DNA from: Putridiphycobacter sp965230195
Lineage (GTDB): Bacteria; Bacteroidota; Bacteroidia; Flavobacteriales_D; Crocinitomicaceae
Assembly (NCBI GenBank): GCA_965230195.1
Contig: OZ245997.1
Location: forward strand, 5,518,001 to 5,582,000
DNA: 64,000 bases
Direction: 5' to 3'
The notes below the pieces were generated by a model. That model was not told the origin of the DNA. It saw only the letters and a list, made by a program, of their open reading frames with translations, and searched no databases. The position numbers and the translations under genes were made by a program. Positions 25,014-34,317 of the stretch are shown here, in pieces (position 1 is the first letter of the stretch; the number at the start of each line of letters is the position of its first letter).

Positions 25014-27160
25014 TACGCCTGATTATTTTCAAAACCGGCCATAAAAGGAATTTTCCGCAATCTTTTTCCTGTTGCAGCATAAATGGCATTAGCAACCGCT
25101 GCTCCGGCAGGAGGTAACGAAGGCTCACCTAATCCTGTTGGTGCAATTTGATTCTCTACAAAATGAACATCTATTTCAGGTGTATCCTTCATTCTGATGA
25201 GTTGATATTGATGAAAATTATCTGACATTGGGCGACCATCTTTAAATGATATTCCTCCGTAAAAAGCGTGACCAATACCATCAATTATCCCACCCTTAAC
25301 CTGATTAATGGCACCCAAAGGATTCACCACAATACCACAATCTACTGCACAGGTCACTTTAGTCACAACTGGTTTTCCATCTTTAATAATTACATCAGCC
25401 ACCTCAGCCACATGAGTATCGTGACAAAAATAGGATGCAAATCCCTGAAATGTACCTTCTCCAACTCTACCCCAACTTGATTTTTCTTTAACTAATTGAA
25501 TCACCCCCTCAAGTCTTTCAGGAGAATACAACATACGCTCATCTGTTGAACCTTTTGCATTTTGGAGTAGTTTTAATTTAAACTGTATAGGGTCAATTTT
25601 TAGATATTCGGCAATCTCGTCGAAAAATGACTGTTCTGCCACTGCATGAAAATTAGTAGACGGTGCACGCCAGGCACCAGAAGTGATATTACTGGCATAA
25701 CCATCTACTTCAACTTTATAATTTTCAATAGCACCGGCCGGGAAAAAATTAGGAATTAACCCGTACATATTATCATTGATAGCAGCTTCTTTGACATGGT
25801 AACCTGTAAGCTCTCCATCTTTAATTGCTGCCGATAATTTATACTTAACAGCAGGACGATAAATTCCGGCTGTCATGTCATCTTCCCGGGTATAAATTAA
25901 CTGAACAGGGCGTTTGGATAAATTGGATAAAGTTGCCGCATCCACAGCAAAATCACCATATAATCGTCTTCCAAAACCACCTCCCATTCTGGTCATTTCC
26001 AGACTAACAGTATTAAAATCTCTTCCAAGAGTCTCTGCAATATGAGCAGCAGTACCTTGCGGGGTTTGAATCGGCCCGATTAACTGAACCTTTTCCGCTG
26101 TAACGTTCGCAAAAAAGTTCATAGGTTCCATACAATTATGAGGCATAAAAGGCGATTCATAAACATGTTCAATGATATGATCAGCCACACCAAAAGCACT
26201 CTTTACATCTCCATCTTCACGCATAACATTCAGGTCATCCTTATCCAGCATATCAAACATCAACTGATCATGATCAGCAGAACTTTCACCTTCAGAATCA
26301 ACTATCCAGTTGGCCTCCAAAGCCTTTTTACCCTGTATGGCTGACCAGGTATTTTTAGCTAAAACACCTATTTTATCTTCAAATCTGATAATATCAATTA
26401 CACCATTAACTGCTCTTGCTCCTTCGTCATCATAGCTTTCCAGTTTCTGACCAAATGCAGGAGGCCTCAATACAGTGGCGTAAACCATTCCTTCAACCTT
26501 AGTATCTAGTCCAAATAATGGTAAGCCGGTTACAATTTTATCGATATCCACATTGCTTTTCCCTTTTCCAATAATGGTAAAGTCTTTTGGATCTTTTAAC
26601 TTAAAGTTTTCCGGAATCTCTAATTTCGACGCAGCATCAACTAAATCTCCATATCCCAGGCTCTCTCCACCCTGATTATAAACCCTGCCCTCTTTAGCAT
26701 AACAATCATTACTACTAACACCCCACTGCAAAGCAGCAGCATTAATTAACATTTGTTTTGCTGTTGCACCGGTCTCCCGTAAAGGAAGCCAACTTAATTT
26801 TAAACTATTACTCCCACCTGCAAACTGATTGGTGAAATTTTCCCTGTCCATATCTCCCTGCACAACATAAACATCTTCCCAAAGCACATCTAATTCTTCA
26901 GCAATCAGCATAGGCATTGATGTTTTAACCCCCTGACCAATCTCCGGGTTTGGAGCAAAAATAGTTACCTTCCCCTCCGACGAAATTTTAATATAGGCGT
27001 TAAAATCCTTATAATCTAATAAGGCTAAATCCTCTATCGGTTTTATATCCTGTTCACAGGCAGTAAATAAATTAAACCCAATCAATAGTCCTCCACTGGC
27101 TAAACCTGTTGTTTTTAAAAAAGATCTTCGACTTACACCTTCTTGATTTTTGATTTCCAT
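25013..27160 (-). CDS. Molybdopterin-binding large subunit of a xanthine-oxidase-family hydroxylase (IorB-like)
   Basis: The 715-aa protein has a twin-arginine signal (SRRSFLK, Arg11-Arg12) followed by a hydrophobic run ending in LFTAC (Cys35), so it is probably exported folded and perhaps lipidated. Molybdenum-domain features include GGGFGRRLYGDF, the MxPHNCMEP segment and, near the end, the active-site Glu region GLGEPSLPPAGAAVANAI. With a separate 2Fe-2S subunit and no FAD gene nearby, the arrangement is that of isoquinoline 1-oxidoreductase-type periplasmic enzymes, which oxidise N-heterocycles or aldehydes. The substrate cannot be assigned. Confidence 0.88.
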   Translation of the reverse strand: MEIKNQEGVSRRSFLKTTGLASGGLLIGFNLFTACEQDIKPIEDLALLDYKDFNAYIKISSEGKVTIFAPNPEIGQGVKTSMPMLIAEELDVLWEDVYVVQGDMDRENFTNQFAGGSNSLKLSWLPLRETGATAKQMLINAAALQWGVSSNDCYAKEGRVYNQGGESLGYGDLVDAASKLEIPENFKLKDPKDFTIIGKGKSNVDIDKIVTGLPLFGLDTKVEGMVYATVLRPPAFGQKLESYDDEGARAVNGVIDIIRFEDKIGVLAKNTWSAIQGKKALEANWIVDSEGESSADHDQLMFDMLDKDDLNVMREDGDVKSAFGVADHIIEHVYESPFMPHNCMEPMNFFANVTAEKVQLIGPIQTPQGTAAHIAETLGRDFNTVSLEMTRMGGGFGRRLYGDFAVDAATLSNLSKRPVQLIYTREDDMTAGIYRPAVKYKLSAAIKDGELTGYHVKEAAINDNMYGLIPNFFPAGAIENYKVEVDGYASNITSGAWRAPSTNFHAVAEQSFFDEIAEYLKIDPIQFKLKLLQNAKGSTDERMLYSPERLEGVIQLVKEKSSWGRVGEGTFQGFASYFCHDTHVAEVADVIIKDGKPVVTKVTCAVDCGIVVNPLGAINQVKGGIIDGIGHAFYGGISFKDGRPMSDNFHQYQLIRMKDTPEIDVHFVENQIAPTGLGEPSLPPAGAAVANAIYAATGKRLRKIPFMAGFENNQA

Positions 27161-27166
27161 ACTGGA

Positions 27167-27637
27167 TTATTTTGTTGAGTTAATAATTCTTGACGCCTCT
27201 TCTACAGCCTTTTCAATGCTATTATATGTCCCACATCTGCAAATATTTCCATGCATCTGTTGACGAATTTCTTCCCGGTCCGGAGCGTTATTTTTTTGCA
27301 AAAGCGCGGCCGCAGTCATCATTTGACCTGACTGACAATAGCCACATTGAGGTACATCTACCGATTTCCAGGCTTCCTGAACGGGATGGTCCCCATTTTC
27401 TGATAAGCCTTCAATGGTTATTATTTCTTTTCCTTCTAAGTCCGATATTGGTGATAAACAACTTCTTCGGGGGTTGCCATTAATATGAACCGTACAGGCA
27501 CCACATTCTCCCACACCACATCCATACTTGGTTCCCATCAAATTAAGTTCATCCCGGAGTACCCACAATAATGGCATTTCCTTATCAACGGTCACTTTCT
27601 TCTCTTTACCGTTAATATTCAATGTAAATTCAGTCAT
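27167..27637 (-). CDS. 2Fe-2S small subunit of the molybdenum hydroxylase (IorA-like)
   Basis: Two [2Fe-2S] clusters are predicted. The plant-ferredoxin type uses Cys40, 45, 48 and 60 (KYGCGVGECGACTV, then SCL). The alpha-helical one uses Cys98, 101, 133 and 135 (CGYCQSGQMM; NICRCGTY). At 156 aa it has the standard length for this subunit. It passes electrons from the molybdenum centre. It is the first gene of the operon, 6 bp ahead of the large subunit, and has no export signal, so it would travel with the Tat-signal-bearing partner. Confidence 0.92.
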   Translation of the reverse strand: MTEFTLNINGKEKKVTVDKEMPLLWVLRDELNLMGTKYGCGVGECGACTVHINGNPRRSCLSPISDLEGKEIITIEGLSENGDHPVQEAWKSVDVPQCGYCQSGQMMTAAALLQKNNAPDREEIRQQMHGNICRCGTYNSIEKAVEEASRIINSTK

Positions 27638-27989
27638 AATCTTAAAAAGTAATTAAGTTAATCAAAAAATCAATGCGCATTTCCCGAAAACTGATATTCT
27701 TATGATTATTAGATTTTTTTATGAATTATACTATTCATAAATCTCTTTCATTTATCCGGTATTTTTGGATAAGACTATGTTCTTAACCACTACATTTAAT
27801 CAGTACCACAATGACAACAACACTGTTAACAAGCTGAACTTTATACAGTTTCAAATTCAGGCAACTCTCCGATAGATTTACCATTCTTTTGTTGAAAAAT
27901 AAAAATCTTTAGTTCATTTCCTCCATCAATTTAAGTAAATTAGTAATTCAGAATTGCTTTAAAACAGCATTTAACCCGATCCCAAACCT
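27638..27989. other. Divergent intergenic region upstream of the molybdenum hydroxylase operon
   Basis: It is 352 bp long, A/T-rich and without a credible frame. Besides the 24-bp dyad at 27718-27741 nothing stands out. It must contain the leftward hydroxylase promoter and the rightward promoter of the CAP-domain gene, but neither has a clear TAnnTTTG match. Confidence 0.5.
27718..27741. promoter_or_regulatory. 24-bp dyad, possible operator of the molybdenum hydroxylase operon
   Basis: TTTATGAAT (27718-27726) and ATTCATAAA (27733-27741) are perfect 9-bp arms around the 6-bp spacer TATACT. The site lies about 80 bp upstream of the iorA-like start. No regulator gene adjoins it. Confidence 0.4.
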
Positions 27990-30299
27990 ATGAAAATTCT
28001 ATTGTTTATTTTTTGCTTCATCAGCGTCAGTTTAGTGAGCCAGACCCAACTGCCTGCAACAGATAAAATTGATGTTACTACACTAAACAAACACTTGTTA
28101 AATGAAATTAATAAAATCAGAAGGGCTGCCAAAGTATCAGAACTGGTTAGTGAACCCCTGTTAGCGAAAGCAGCTAACGATCACGTTAATTATATGTTTA
28201 AAAATAGCCAATTAACTCATTTTCAAAACGAAAAAAGTAAAAAAACAGCCAAAAACCGGGTTGATTTTTACGGAGAGCAATTTGGCTGGGTGGATGAAAA
28301 TATTCTGAAAATATCATTATCAGCATCAAAAAGAAAACCAGTAAGAACTTACGAAGCCCTGGCAAAAGAAATTATATCATCAATTGTAAAGCATCCCGAC
28401 CGTACCTATCATGAAAATCTGATCAGGGCAGGCCATCAAACCACCTACACCGGAATTGCTGCAAACGAAAACGGCGTCATATATTTATGTCAGCTTTTGG
28501 GTCCGAGAGCTTATATTAAGAATACCAATGTAGAATCATTAATATTTACGTATAAACCTATTGGATTCATGACTTGCTTTTGGTGTAACAGACGTTCGCC
28601 GCAAGGCTATATTTATTTAACCGAAGATAATTCTATTATGTATTCAGCCAAAAATAAAAGGCTGGCAAAAAAAGGACTTGGAATAAACGGAACCGGAGAC
28701 GGGCTCGCAGCTGACATCCTCCTAAAAAGTCAATATTCATGTGATAGTGGTGCCGCTTTTAATGGTAAAACCAATATAAAAGGAATACCCCTGGAACCTG
28801 TGCTAAGAAAAGACTTTAACAGAAATGGTAATTCATTTTCAGGTAAAGTCGTTAATATTAATCTGGGGCAGGTGCCTGATTGGATAGACGAAGAATTTGA
28901 AGTTAATCTGACAGTAATTAATAAAAAAAGACCGTGCTCAAACATAATGTTTAAAAACCTTGACCGTTTTTTTAACCTTAACCTCAATGTAGGTTTATAC
29001 ATTGATAGCTTATCAGATTTTTATCAGATTCTGGAATATGACACCTCAACTTATAAAATCAGTTACGAAAAGTCAGAATATAAAATTGATGAGATTCTAT
29101 TGGATCCTGTTAAAACAATTCTAAGCGATAACAGAGCAACCATCAGCAGGATTGAGTTAACCGGATTTTCGAGTATTGAAGGGTCAACTGAAACCAATCA
29201 AACTTTATATAGGAGACGGGCAAATATCATCCTTAAAAAACTCAGTGGTTTAGGTGTTGACCCCGGAATCATTGAAATTTTCACTGAAGAAAATTTTAGA
29301 GAGTTTCGCCGTGATATTATGGGTACTGAATTTGAATCTCTGGCTATATTATCAGATACAGAATTAAAAGCAAAAGTTAACTCCGGTGATTTTGTCAAAA
29401 AGCTGGAGCCTTACCTTGCGAAACACCGCTATTCAGAAATAACGGTTTATACCCAAAGGACAAAGGACATCAAATACGATCACGAAAAATTGTACGAACA
29501 ATTTAATTATTACGTATCCTCTAATACCAGATCGGAATGTAGAAAAATGCAAAGCATTGAATACAATTTGGCGTTAAAGGGTGATATTACTGTTGACCAA
29601 ATTAAATCGTTCTACATTCCTGTTACCAAACGCTATAAAAACCTGCTTCACGACAGAGCATTAATGATCTATCAACTAGATTCCCTAAACCCGAATGCCC
29701 GTAAGAATTTTGAAATAAAAATGGAAGAATTAAAACGACTTGATAAAGAACATACAAGAATTAATACCAGTTTAGCAGTACTAAATTATTCTACACTTAA
29801 GTCGTACCGATTGGCCAAAAAGTTTTATAAAGAACTTGATGAAATGAAGGATATCAGTCCGGTTATTTTGGCCCGAATGAAACTAAACCTTGCAGCCAAA
29901 CTGGATTGGAATACTGCAAGAAAAATACCAACCAAATATGCATTTCTTTTTTACTATGATGAACTTGCTTATTATATAAAAACAGCAAAACTATCGCCGG
30001 ATGAAACAGTTGATGTAGCGCGCTATTTTGCATATTTTTCACAATATGATGCGGCTTATAAACTGATCAGAAAAAGTATTCTTAAAACAAAGTCCAGGAC
30101 AGATAAAATTTTCTTTTTAAAGCTTTTATATTTTACAAATCTCAATATCTCTGAAAATACACGATCAAAACACCTCCGGCAAATCCACAACCGTGTTGGT
30201 GATGAATTTTGTACCTATTTCAATTCTCCTGACTTGAATTTTCAAATATTCGAACTGCAAAAAGAAGTATTTCGTTTATATTGTAAGGAGTGTCAATAA
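27990..30299 (+). CDS. Secreted CAP-domain protein with an OmpA-like central domain
   Basis: A signal peptide (to about residue 19) leads into a CAP/SCP-like domain (~30-175): LNEINKIRRAAKVSELVSEPLLAKAANDHVNYM and the His-containing segment around TYHENLIRAGHQ. A middle domain (~370-490) with IELTGFSSIEGSTETNQTL, RRRANIILKKLSGLGV resembles the OmpA peptidoglycan-binding fold. The remaining ~280 residues are helical and unassigned, with no T9SS tail. This suggests a periplasmic or cell-wall-associated protein, not a surface cargo. The combination is unusual and its function unknown. The domain calls are by eye. Confidence 0.6.
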   Translation: MKILLFIFCFISVSLVSQTQLPATDKIDVTTLNKHLLNEINKIRRAAKVSELVSEPLLAKAANDHVNYMFKNSQLTHFQNEKSKKTAKNRVDFYGEQFGWVDENILKISLSASKRKPVRTYEALAKEIISSIVKHPDRTYHENLIRAGHQTTYTGIAANENGVIYLCQLLGPRAYIKNTNVESLIFTYKPIGFMTCFWCNRRSPQGYIYLTEDNSIMYSAKNKRLAKKGLGINGTGDGLAADILLKSQYSCDSGAAFNGKTNIKGIPLEPVLRKDFNRNGNSFSGKVVNINLGQVPDWIDEEFEVNLTVINKKRPCSNIMFKNLDRFFNLNLNVGLYIDSLSDFYQILEYDTSTYKISYEKSEYKIDEILLDPVKTILSDNRATISRIELTGFSSIEGSTETNQTLYRRRANIILKKLSGLGVDPGIIEIFTEENFREFRRDIMGTEFESLAILSDTELKAKVNSGDFVKKLEPYLAKHRYSEITVYTQRTKDIKYDHEKLYEQFNYYVSSNTRSECRKMQSIEYNLALKGDITVDQIKSFYIPVTKRYKNLLHDRALMIYQLDSLNPNARKNFEIKMEELKRLDKEHTRINTSLAVLNYSTLKSYRLAKKFYKELDEMKDISPVILARMKLNLAAKLDWNTARKIPTKYAFLFYYDELAYYIKTAKLSPDETVDVARYFAYFSQYDAAYKLIRKSILKTKSRTDKIFFLKLLYFTNLNISENTRSKHLRQIHNRVGDEFCTYFNSPDLNFQIFELQKEVFRLYCKECQ

Positions 30300-30358
30300 C
30301 GACAGGTGGAATTAAAGGATTTTTTTTGTATCTTTAAGTACCTGTTAAATCGTGTACT

Positions 30359-30676
30359 GTGAACAATTCAAATTCATTGATACTATCGAAAATTCGTTCC
30401 CTTAAAAAACCGGATTTAGCAAGCTCTTTTTTGTTAAATTTCTCGGATATCGAAACATCTTATACACAGTTAAAAACAAAGCAGGACAAACTTAATTCCA
30501 AACAAAAAAGATTCAGACCCAGCTGGTTAGTTTTAGCAATTGGATTACTTTTAACCGGTGTGGGTATTTTCAAAATGGGAATCGGGGAAATTGGAAACTG
30601 GGGATTTCTTTATATTGGAATGGGATTAGTTTGCATCATTGCTTTTATTGTTCGGGGACCAAATGCTAACAATTAA
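30359..30676 (+). CDS. Small membrane protein, two predicted helices, unknown function
   Basis: The 105-aa product opens with GTG and has a charged N-terminal half with a helical stretch (YTQLKTKQDKLNSKQKR), then two membrane helices (WLVLAIGLLLTGVGIFKMG and WGFLYIGMGLVCIIAFIV) with a short glycine-containing turn. A TATCTTTA box (30329-30336), one base off the Bacteroidota -7 consensus, lies 22 bases before the start and supports the gene. No family was recognised. Confidence 0.5.
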   Translation: MNNSNSLILSKIRSLKKPDLASSFLLNFSDIETSYTQLKTKQDKLNSKQKRFRPSWLVLAIGLLLTGVGIFKMGIGEIGNWGFLYIGMGLVCIIAFIVRGPNANN

Positions 30677-30730
30677 ACGGTCTTAGTTGTACTGATACCA
30701 ATAATACACCTAAGCCCAAATTGTGATTTA

Positions 30731-31561
30731 TCAGAATAACCTGTGGTTAAATTGTCGGCTATTTACTTTTTTTGATTGTTGAGGAAATTTTAGCTGAATC
30801 GCGATTTCATGAGTACTGTATTTGAGACCAGAAGTGACGTTTCCAATATTATAGTTAATCCGTATTCTTTTTAAATCCAACCCTGCACTAAAATTCGCTC
30901 TCCCGCCATAATAACCTGCTCCAATAAACACATTTTTATATCCTATTTCACCTCTTACACTTAAACCATAATGTTTAAAATCACTCTCATATGTAATAAT
31001 AGGAGTAAAAGAAAATGACTGATCAGCAAAAGGTGTAAATTTATAACCAAGTGTTGCAGAAATATTTGATCCTCTGTAAATATCAGGTTGAAAGTTATAG
31101 GTTAATCCCCCTAAAAAATGATCATTATATAGTACACCACCAAGTTTACCCCCATACCTTAAAGCAGCAAAGGATTGATTGGTATTCGTATATGTATTTG
31201 CTCCAAATTCAATCCCTAAACCCAATGAGTAGTGCCAGTTTTCACCTATTTTATTTTGGTAAGCATATGTCATTCCACCAAAATAATGTTGCCCCGTTAA
31301 ATCCTCAGCATAATTGGCATTCAAAGTCCTTAAATAGCCACCAAAACCACCATGCAGTTTTTCAGAATATTGAGAATAACCGAGATACTGATGATTATAA
31401 TTATAACCGAAACCTGTAAACAAACTGAGTCGGGAAGTTTCAAATAAACCGGTATAAGCAGGATTGGATAACTCTGGAGTACTCAATGGCATCTTACTGA
31501 TAATTTGTGCATTTAAACCTAAACCGGAACTTAGAAAACCAAACAAAATAAATCGCTTCAT
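30731..31561 (-). CDS. PorP/SprF family type IX secretion membrane protein
   Basis: The signal peptide (to QIIS) is followed by LSNPAYTGL, the N-terminal hallmark of PorP/SprF proteins (usually NPAYAG), and then by a run of outer-membrane beta strands to the end. Paralogues of this family serve as partners of single T9SS cargoes or of gliding adhesins; the founding members PorP and SprF are tied to the gliding/secretion machinery. No large cargo gene adjoins it here, so the partner is unclear. The 276-aa length is a little short of the usual ~300. Confidence 0.75.
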   Translation of the reverse strand: MKRFILFGFLSSGLGLNAQIISKMPLSTPELSNPAYTGLFETSRLSLFTGFGYNYNHQYLGYSQYSEKLHGGFGGYLRTLNANYAEDLTGQHYFGGMTYAYQNKIGENWHYSLGLGIEFGANTYTNTNQSFAALRYGGKLGGVLYNDHFLGGLTYNFQPDIYRGSNISATLGYKFTPFADQSFSFTPIITYESDFKHYGLSVRGEIGYKNVFIGAGYYGGRANFSAGLDLKRIRINYNIGNVTSGLKYSTHEIAIQLKFPQQSKKVNSRQFNHRLF

Positions 31562-31695
31562 AACTATTTTTTAATTCCTCAAGTGTAGCTCAGTTTTTAT
31601 TGAAAAAATGTTAACTCAACCATTATTCACAGATTTTTAAGCTCTATTAACTTAATTAATCTTAATTGAGGCTTCCACCGTTTTCATTATATTTA

Positions 31696-33000
31696 ATGCT
31701 GCAGATAAAGCAAAAACCAGTGGGTAAAGAATATTCAAAAGACATATCGAATCAGATTGATCACCTGTTCAGACATGAATATGGTAAACTCGTTTCTGTT
31801 CTCACTAAAACTTTTGGTGCATCCAATATGGAACTCGCAGAAGATGTTGTACAGGAAGCTATGATTAAAGCACTTGAAAAATGGTCATACAGCGGTGTAC
31901 CGGATAATGCTGTAGGGTGGATTTATAAAGTGGCAAAAAACAAAACAGTCAACATTATTAACAGGGAAAAATATAAACGAACCCATTCTGAAGAAACACT
32001 CCATCAACTAAAAAATGAGTGGATGACCAACCTGGAACCTGGTTATATTTTTACTGACGAGGAGATAGCAGATGACCAACTGAGAATGATTTTTACCTGT
32101 TGTCATCCTTCAATATCAGTAGACTCTCAGATTGCTCTAACCCTTAAAACGCTTTGTGGTTTTAGTATTCCAGAAATTGCACAGGCATTTTTAACATCAG
32201 AGGAAAATATCAATAAACGTTTGGTCCGGGCCAGAAAGACCATCAGACAAAATGATATAGCATTTGATGTACCGGTTGGAAATGAATTACAAAGCAGATT
32301 GAATAGTGTACTTGAAACTATTTATCTTTTATTTAATGAAGGTTACCATGCCTCTCATGGAGATGAAATTATCCGGTTTGAACTTTGCGAAGAAGCCATT
32401 CGGTTAACAGAAATGATAATCCGGCATAAAAATTTCGATCAGTCCTCTAATACCTATGCCTTGCTCTCATTAATGTCACTAAATGCAGCCCGCTTTAAAG
32501 CCAGAATGGACAATATGGGACAAAGTATCAACCTGGCCAATCAAAATCGCCGGCTTTGGGATAAGAATTTGATTAAACAAGGCATTTACTATCTGGAATT
32601 TGCGACTTCTAAAAATGAAGTTTCAATTTATCATATTCTGGCCACCATATCAGCAGCACATTGCACAGCTCCTTCGTATGATACTACTGACTGGAAAGGT
32701 ATACTTGACCTGTATGATATGCTCATTCGCCTTGATTCTTCTCCGTTGATTTTACTCAACCGTGCAATTGTACTTTCAAAAACGGAATCTGCTCATGCGG
32801 CTCTGAATGCTATTGATCAAATTAAAGATCAATCTTCCTTCAGCACTTATCTTCCTTTTTATATCACTAAAGCAGAACTTCATTTTTTGGACAATGATCG
32901 TGAAACAGCCGTAAATCTGTTAAAAAAAGCTTTAAACCACACTTCAAAATCAAAAATTAAACAACTAATAAACAGTAAGATAAATGTTTATTTGAAATAA
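31696..33000 (+). CDS. ECF42-type RNA polymerase sigma factor with C-terminal TPR-like domain
   Basis: Sigma region 2 (FRHEYGKLVSVLTKTFG, AEDVVQEAMIKALEKW) and region 4 (ISVDSQIALTLKTLCGFSIPEIAQAF) occupy residues ~15-190. A ~240-residue helical extension begins with the YLLFNEGY motif typical of the ECF42 group (DUF6596) and contains TPR-like helices. In this group the extension takes the place of an anti-sigma factor, and the target is a DGPF/YCII gene. Exactly such a gene follows 85 bp downstream. The ATG at 31696 is preferred over the in-frame TTG at 31666. Confidence 0.88.
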   Translation: MLQIKQKPVGKEYSKDISNQIDHLFRHEYGKLVSVLTKTFGASNMELAEDVVQEAMIKALEKWSYSGVPDNAVGWIYKVAKNKTVNIINREKYKRTHSEETLHQLKNEWMTNLEPGYIFTDEEIADDQLRMIFTCCHPSISVDSQIALTLKTLCGFSIPEIAQAFLTSEENINKRLVRARKTIRQNDIAFDVPVGNELQSRLNSVLETIYLLFNEGYHASHGDEIIRFELCEEAIRLTEMIIRHKNFDQSSNTYALLSLMSLNAARFKARMDNMGQSINLANQNRRLWDKNLIKQGIYYLEFATSKNEVSIYHILATISAAHCTAPSYDTTDWKGILDLYDMLIRLDSSPLILLNRAIVLSKTESAHAALNAIDQIKDQSSFSTYLPFYITKAELHFLDNDRETAVNLLKKALNHTSKSKIKQLINSKINVYLK

Positions 33001-33085
33001 ATTGTAATTTTTTTTAACTTTTCATGTCCCTTTTGTCTGTACTCATTTGACTTAAGGATATACAACACTAAATAATGATAATATT

Positions 33086-33442
33086 ATGCAGGAATTTATG
33101 ATTTTTATTAAAACCAAGGGCGATCATTTGGAAGGTCTTTCGCCTGAACAACAACAAGCTCATGTTCAGAAAATAGGACAGTACATTGGTAACCTGATGA
33201 ACAACGGCCAGCTTAAAGGAGCTGAACCATTAGAGCTTTCAGGAGCAATTATTCACGGTAACAAAGGCCATTTTAAAGATGGACCCTTTAATGAGTCGAA
33301 AGAAGTAATAGTAGGATATTTTCACATCATGGCAGAAAACCTTGAAGCAGCTGTTGAAATCGCTAAAGCCAACCCAATGTTTGAAACAGCAGAAGGTACT
33401 ATTGAGGTTCGTCCAATAAAATCAATGGATGGCATAAACTGA
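33086..33442 (+). CDS. YCII/DGPF-domain protein, partner of the ECF42 sigma factor
   Basis: The 118-aa product carries the DGPF signature (GHFKDGPFNESKEVIVGYFHI, residues ~70-90) of YCII-related proteins. These form ferredoxin-like dimers with no settled reaction. The family is known as the usual genomic companion and regulatory target of ECF42 sigma factors, so autocontrol of this small cluster is likely. The gene starts 85 bp after the sigma gene. Confidence 0.88.
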   Translation: MQEFMIFIKTKGDHLEGLSPEQQQAHVQKIGQYIGNLMNNGQLKGAEPLELSGAIIHGNKGHFKDGPFNESKEVIVGYFHIMAENLEAAVEIAKANPMFETAEGTIEVRPIKSMDGIN

Positions 33443-33483
33443 AATTAAATAAAAAAGAATAATAATAATTAAAATTAAATCAA

Positions 33484-33687
33484 ATGAGTACAGCACAACA
33501 AAACACAGCATACAACGGATTCTGCGCATTTGCAGTAAGTACAGGAAAACTGGATGTAAAAGGCGGAGAACATACTGCTACAATTGACGGGATTAACTAT
33601 CAGTTTTCAAACCCTGTAGCCAAATTCTTATTTAAAATTTTACCAAACAGAATTGAAAAAGCCAATACTAACTGGAAGAATAAATAA
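33484..33687 (+). CDS. Mini YHS-like protein, 67 aa
   Basis: This short cytoplasmic protein has the GFCAFAVSTGKLDVKGG core and a closing ANTNWKNK. Both are also in the longer YHS protein encoded directly downstream (GGFCSFAVSKGF; CTDNWK). It therefore looks like a stripped-down YHS-domain relative, a fold linked to metal binding. It starts 41 bp after the DGPF gene and ends just before the next start, so the three are probably one transcript. Confidence 0.6.
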   Translation: MSTAQQNTAYNGFCAFAVSTGKLDVKGGEHTATIDGINYQFSNPVAKFLFKILPNRIEKANTNWKNK

Positions 33688-33694
33688 TACACCC

Positions 33695-34165
33695 ATGAAA
33701 AAAAGAACTAAAATTATTTTGGCCTCACTTGTATTGATAATTGGTTTGGTCATTACCGGAGCACTAGCTAAAAGAATAACACCACTATCCTGGAATAGCG
33801 ACCAGGTAAATGTTCCTTTGTTTTCGAACCAGGCCATTAATGGTTATGACCCCGTAGCGTACTTCACAGAAAATAAAGCAGTGGAAGGCAAAGAAAACCA
33901 TACATTATCCTGGAAAGGAGCTGATTGGTACTTCTCTACAGCCGAAAATAAATCTTTATTTGAAGAAAATGCAGAAGCCTATGCCCCTCAATTTGGTGGA
34001 TTTTGCAGTTTTGCAGTGAGTAAAGGCTTTACAGCAAATACTGATCCTAATACCTTTGAAGTTATAGATGGTAAACTTTACCTTTTTGCAGATGAAGGAA
34101 TGAAAGCCAATTGGAAAGCCAATCAGACTGAAAACATGAAAAAGTGTACTGATAACTGGAAGTAG
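33695..34165 (+). CDS. YHS-domain protein with N-terminal membrane anchor
   Basis: A single hydrophobic helix (IILASLVLIIGLVITGALA, residues ~5-23) anchors a YHS domain of ~130 residues: the start NGYDPVAYFTENKAVEG, the core WYFSTAENKSLFEENAEAY and GGFCSFAVSKGF. YHS domains are associated with copper or other metals and with redox proteins. The in-frame TTG at 33653 would overlap the preceding gene, so the ATG at 33695 is used. The gene ends 15 bp before a strong terminator that closes the ECF42 cluster. Confidence 0.8.
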   Translation: MKKRTKIILASLVLIIGLVITGALAKRITPLSWNSDQVNVPLFSNQAINGYDPVAYFTENKAVEGKENHTLSWKGADWYFSTAENKSLFEENAEAYAPQFGGFCSFAVSKGFTANTDPNTFEVIDGKLYLFADEGMKANWKANQTENMKKCTDNWK

Positions 34166-34180
34166 ACTTAAGTACTGCAG

Positions 34181-34248
34181 ATTGAAATGTCAATTCGAGT
34201 GAGCCTGGCTTTGTCAGGGTTGTATCGAGAATGACATTTCAATTTTTT
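34181..34248 (+). terminator. Terminator built on the bulged-hairpin repeat plan
   Basis: Arms ATTGAAATGTCA (34181-34192) and TGACATTTCAAT (34232-34243) are perfect, followed by T-runs. Above the stem, TTC / GAA and GA / TC pairs enclose the same 2-nt GA bulge found in the dispersed repeats, and an inner CCTG / CAGG stem caps it. Confidence 0.75.
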
Positions 34249-34317
34249 ATTCTCAAAACAAAAGTTAAGTTGTTAATATTCAATATATTTTTTGCTAATT
34301 TTGAACAAAATGAAAAA

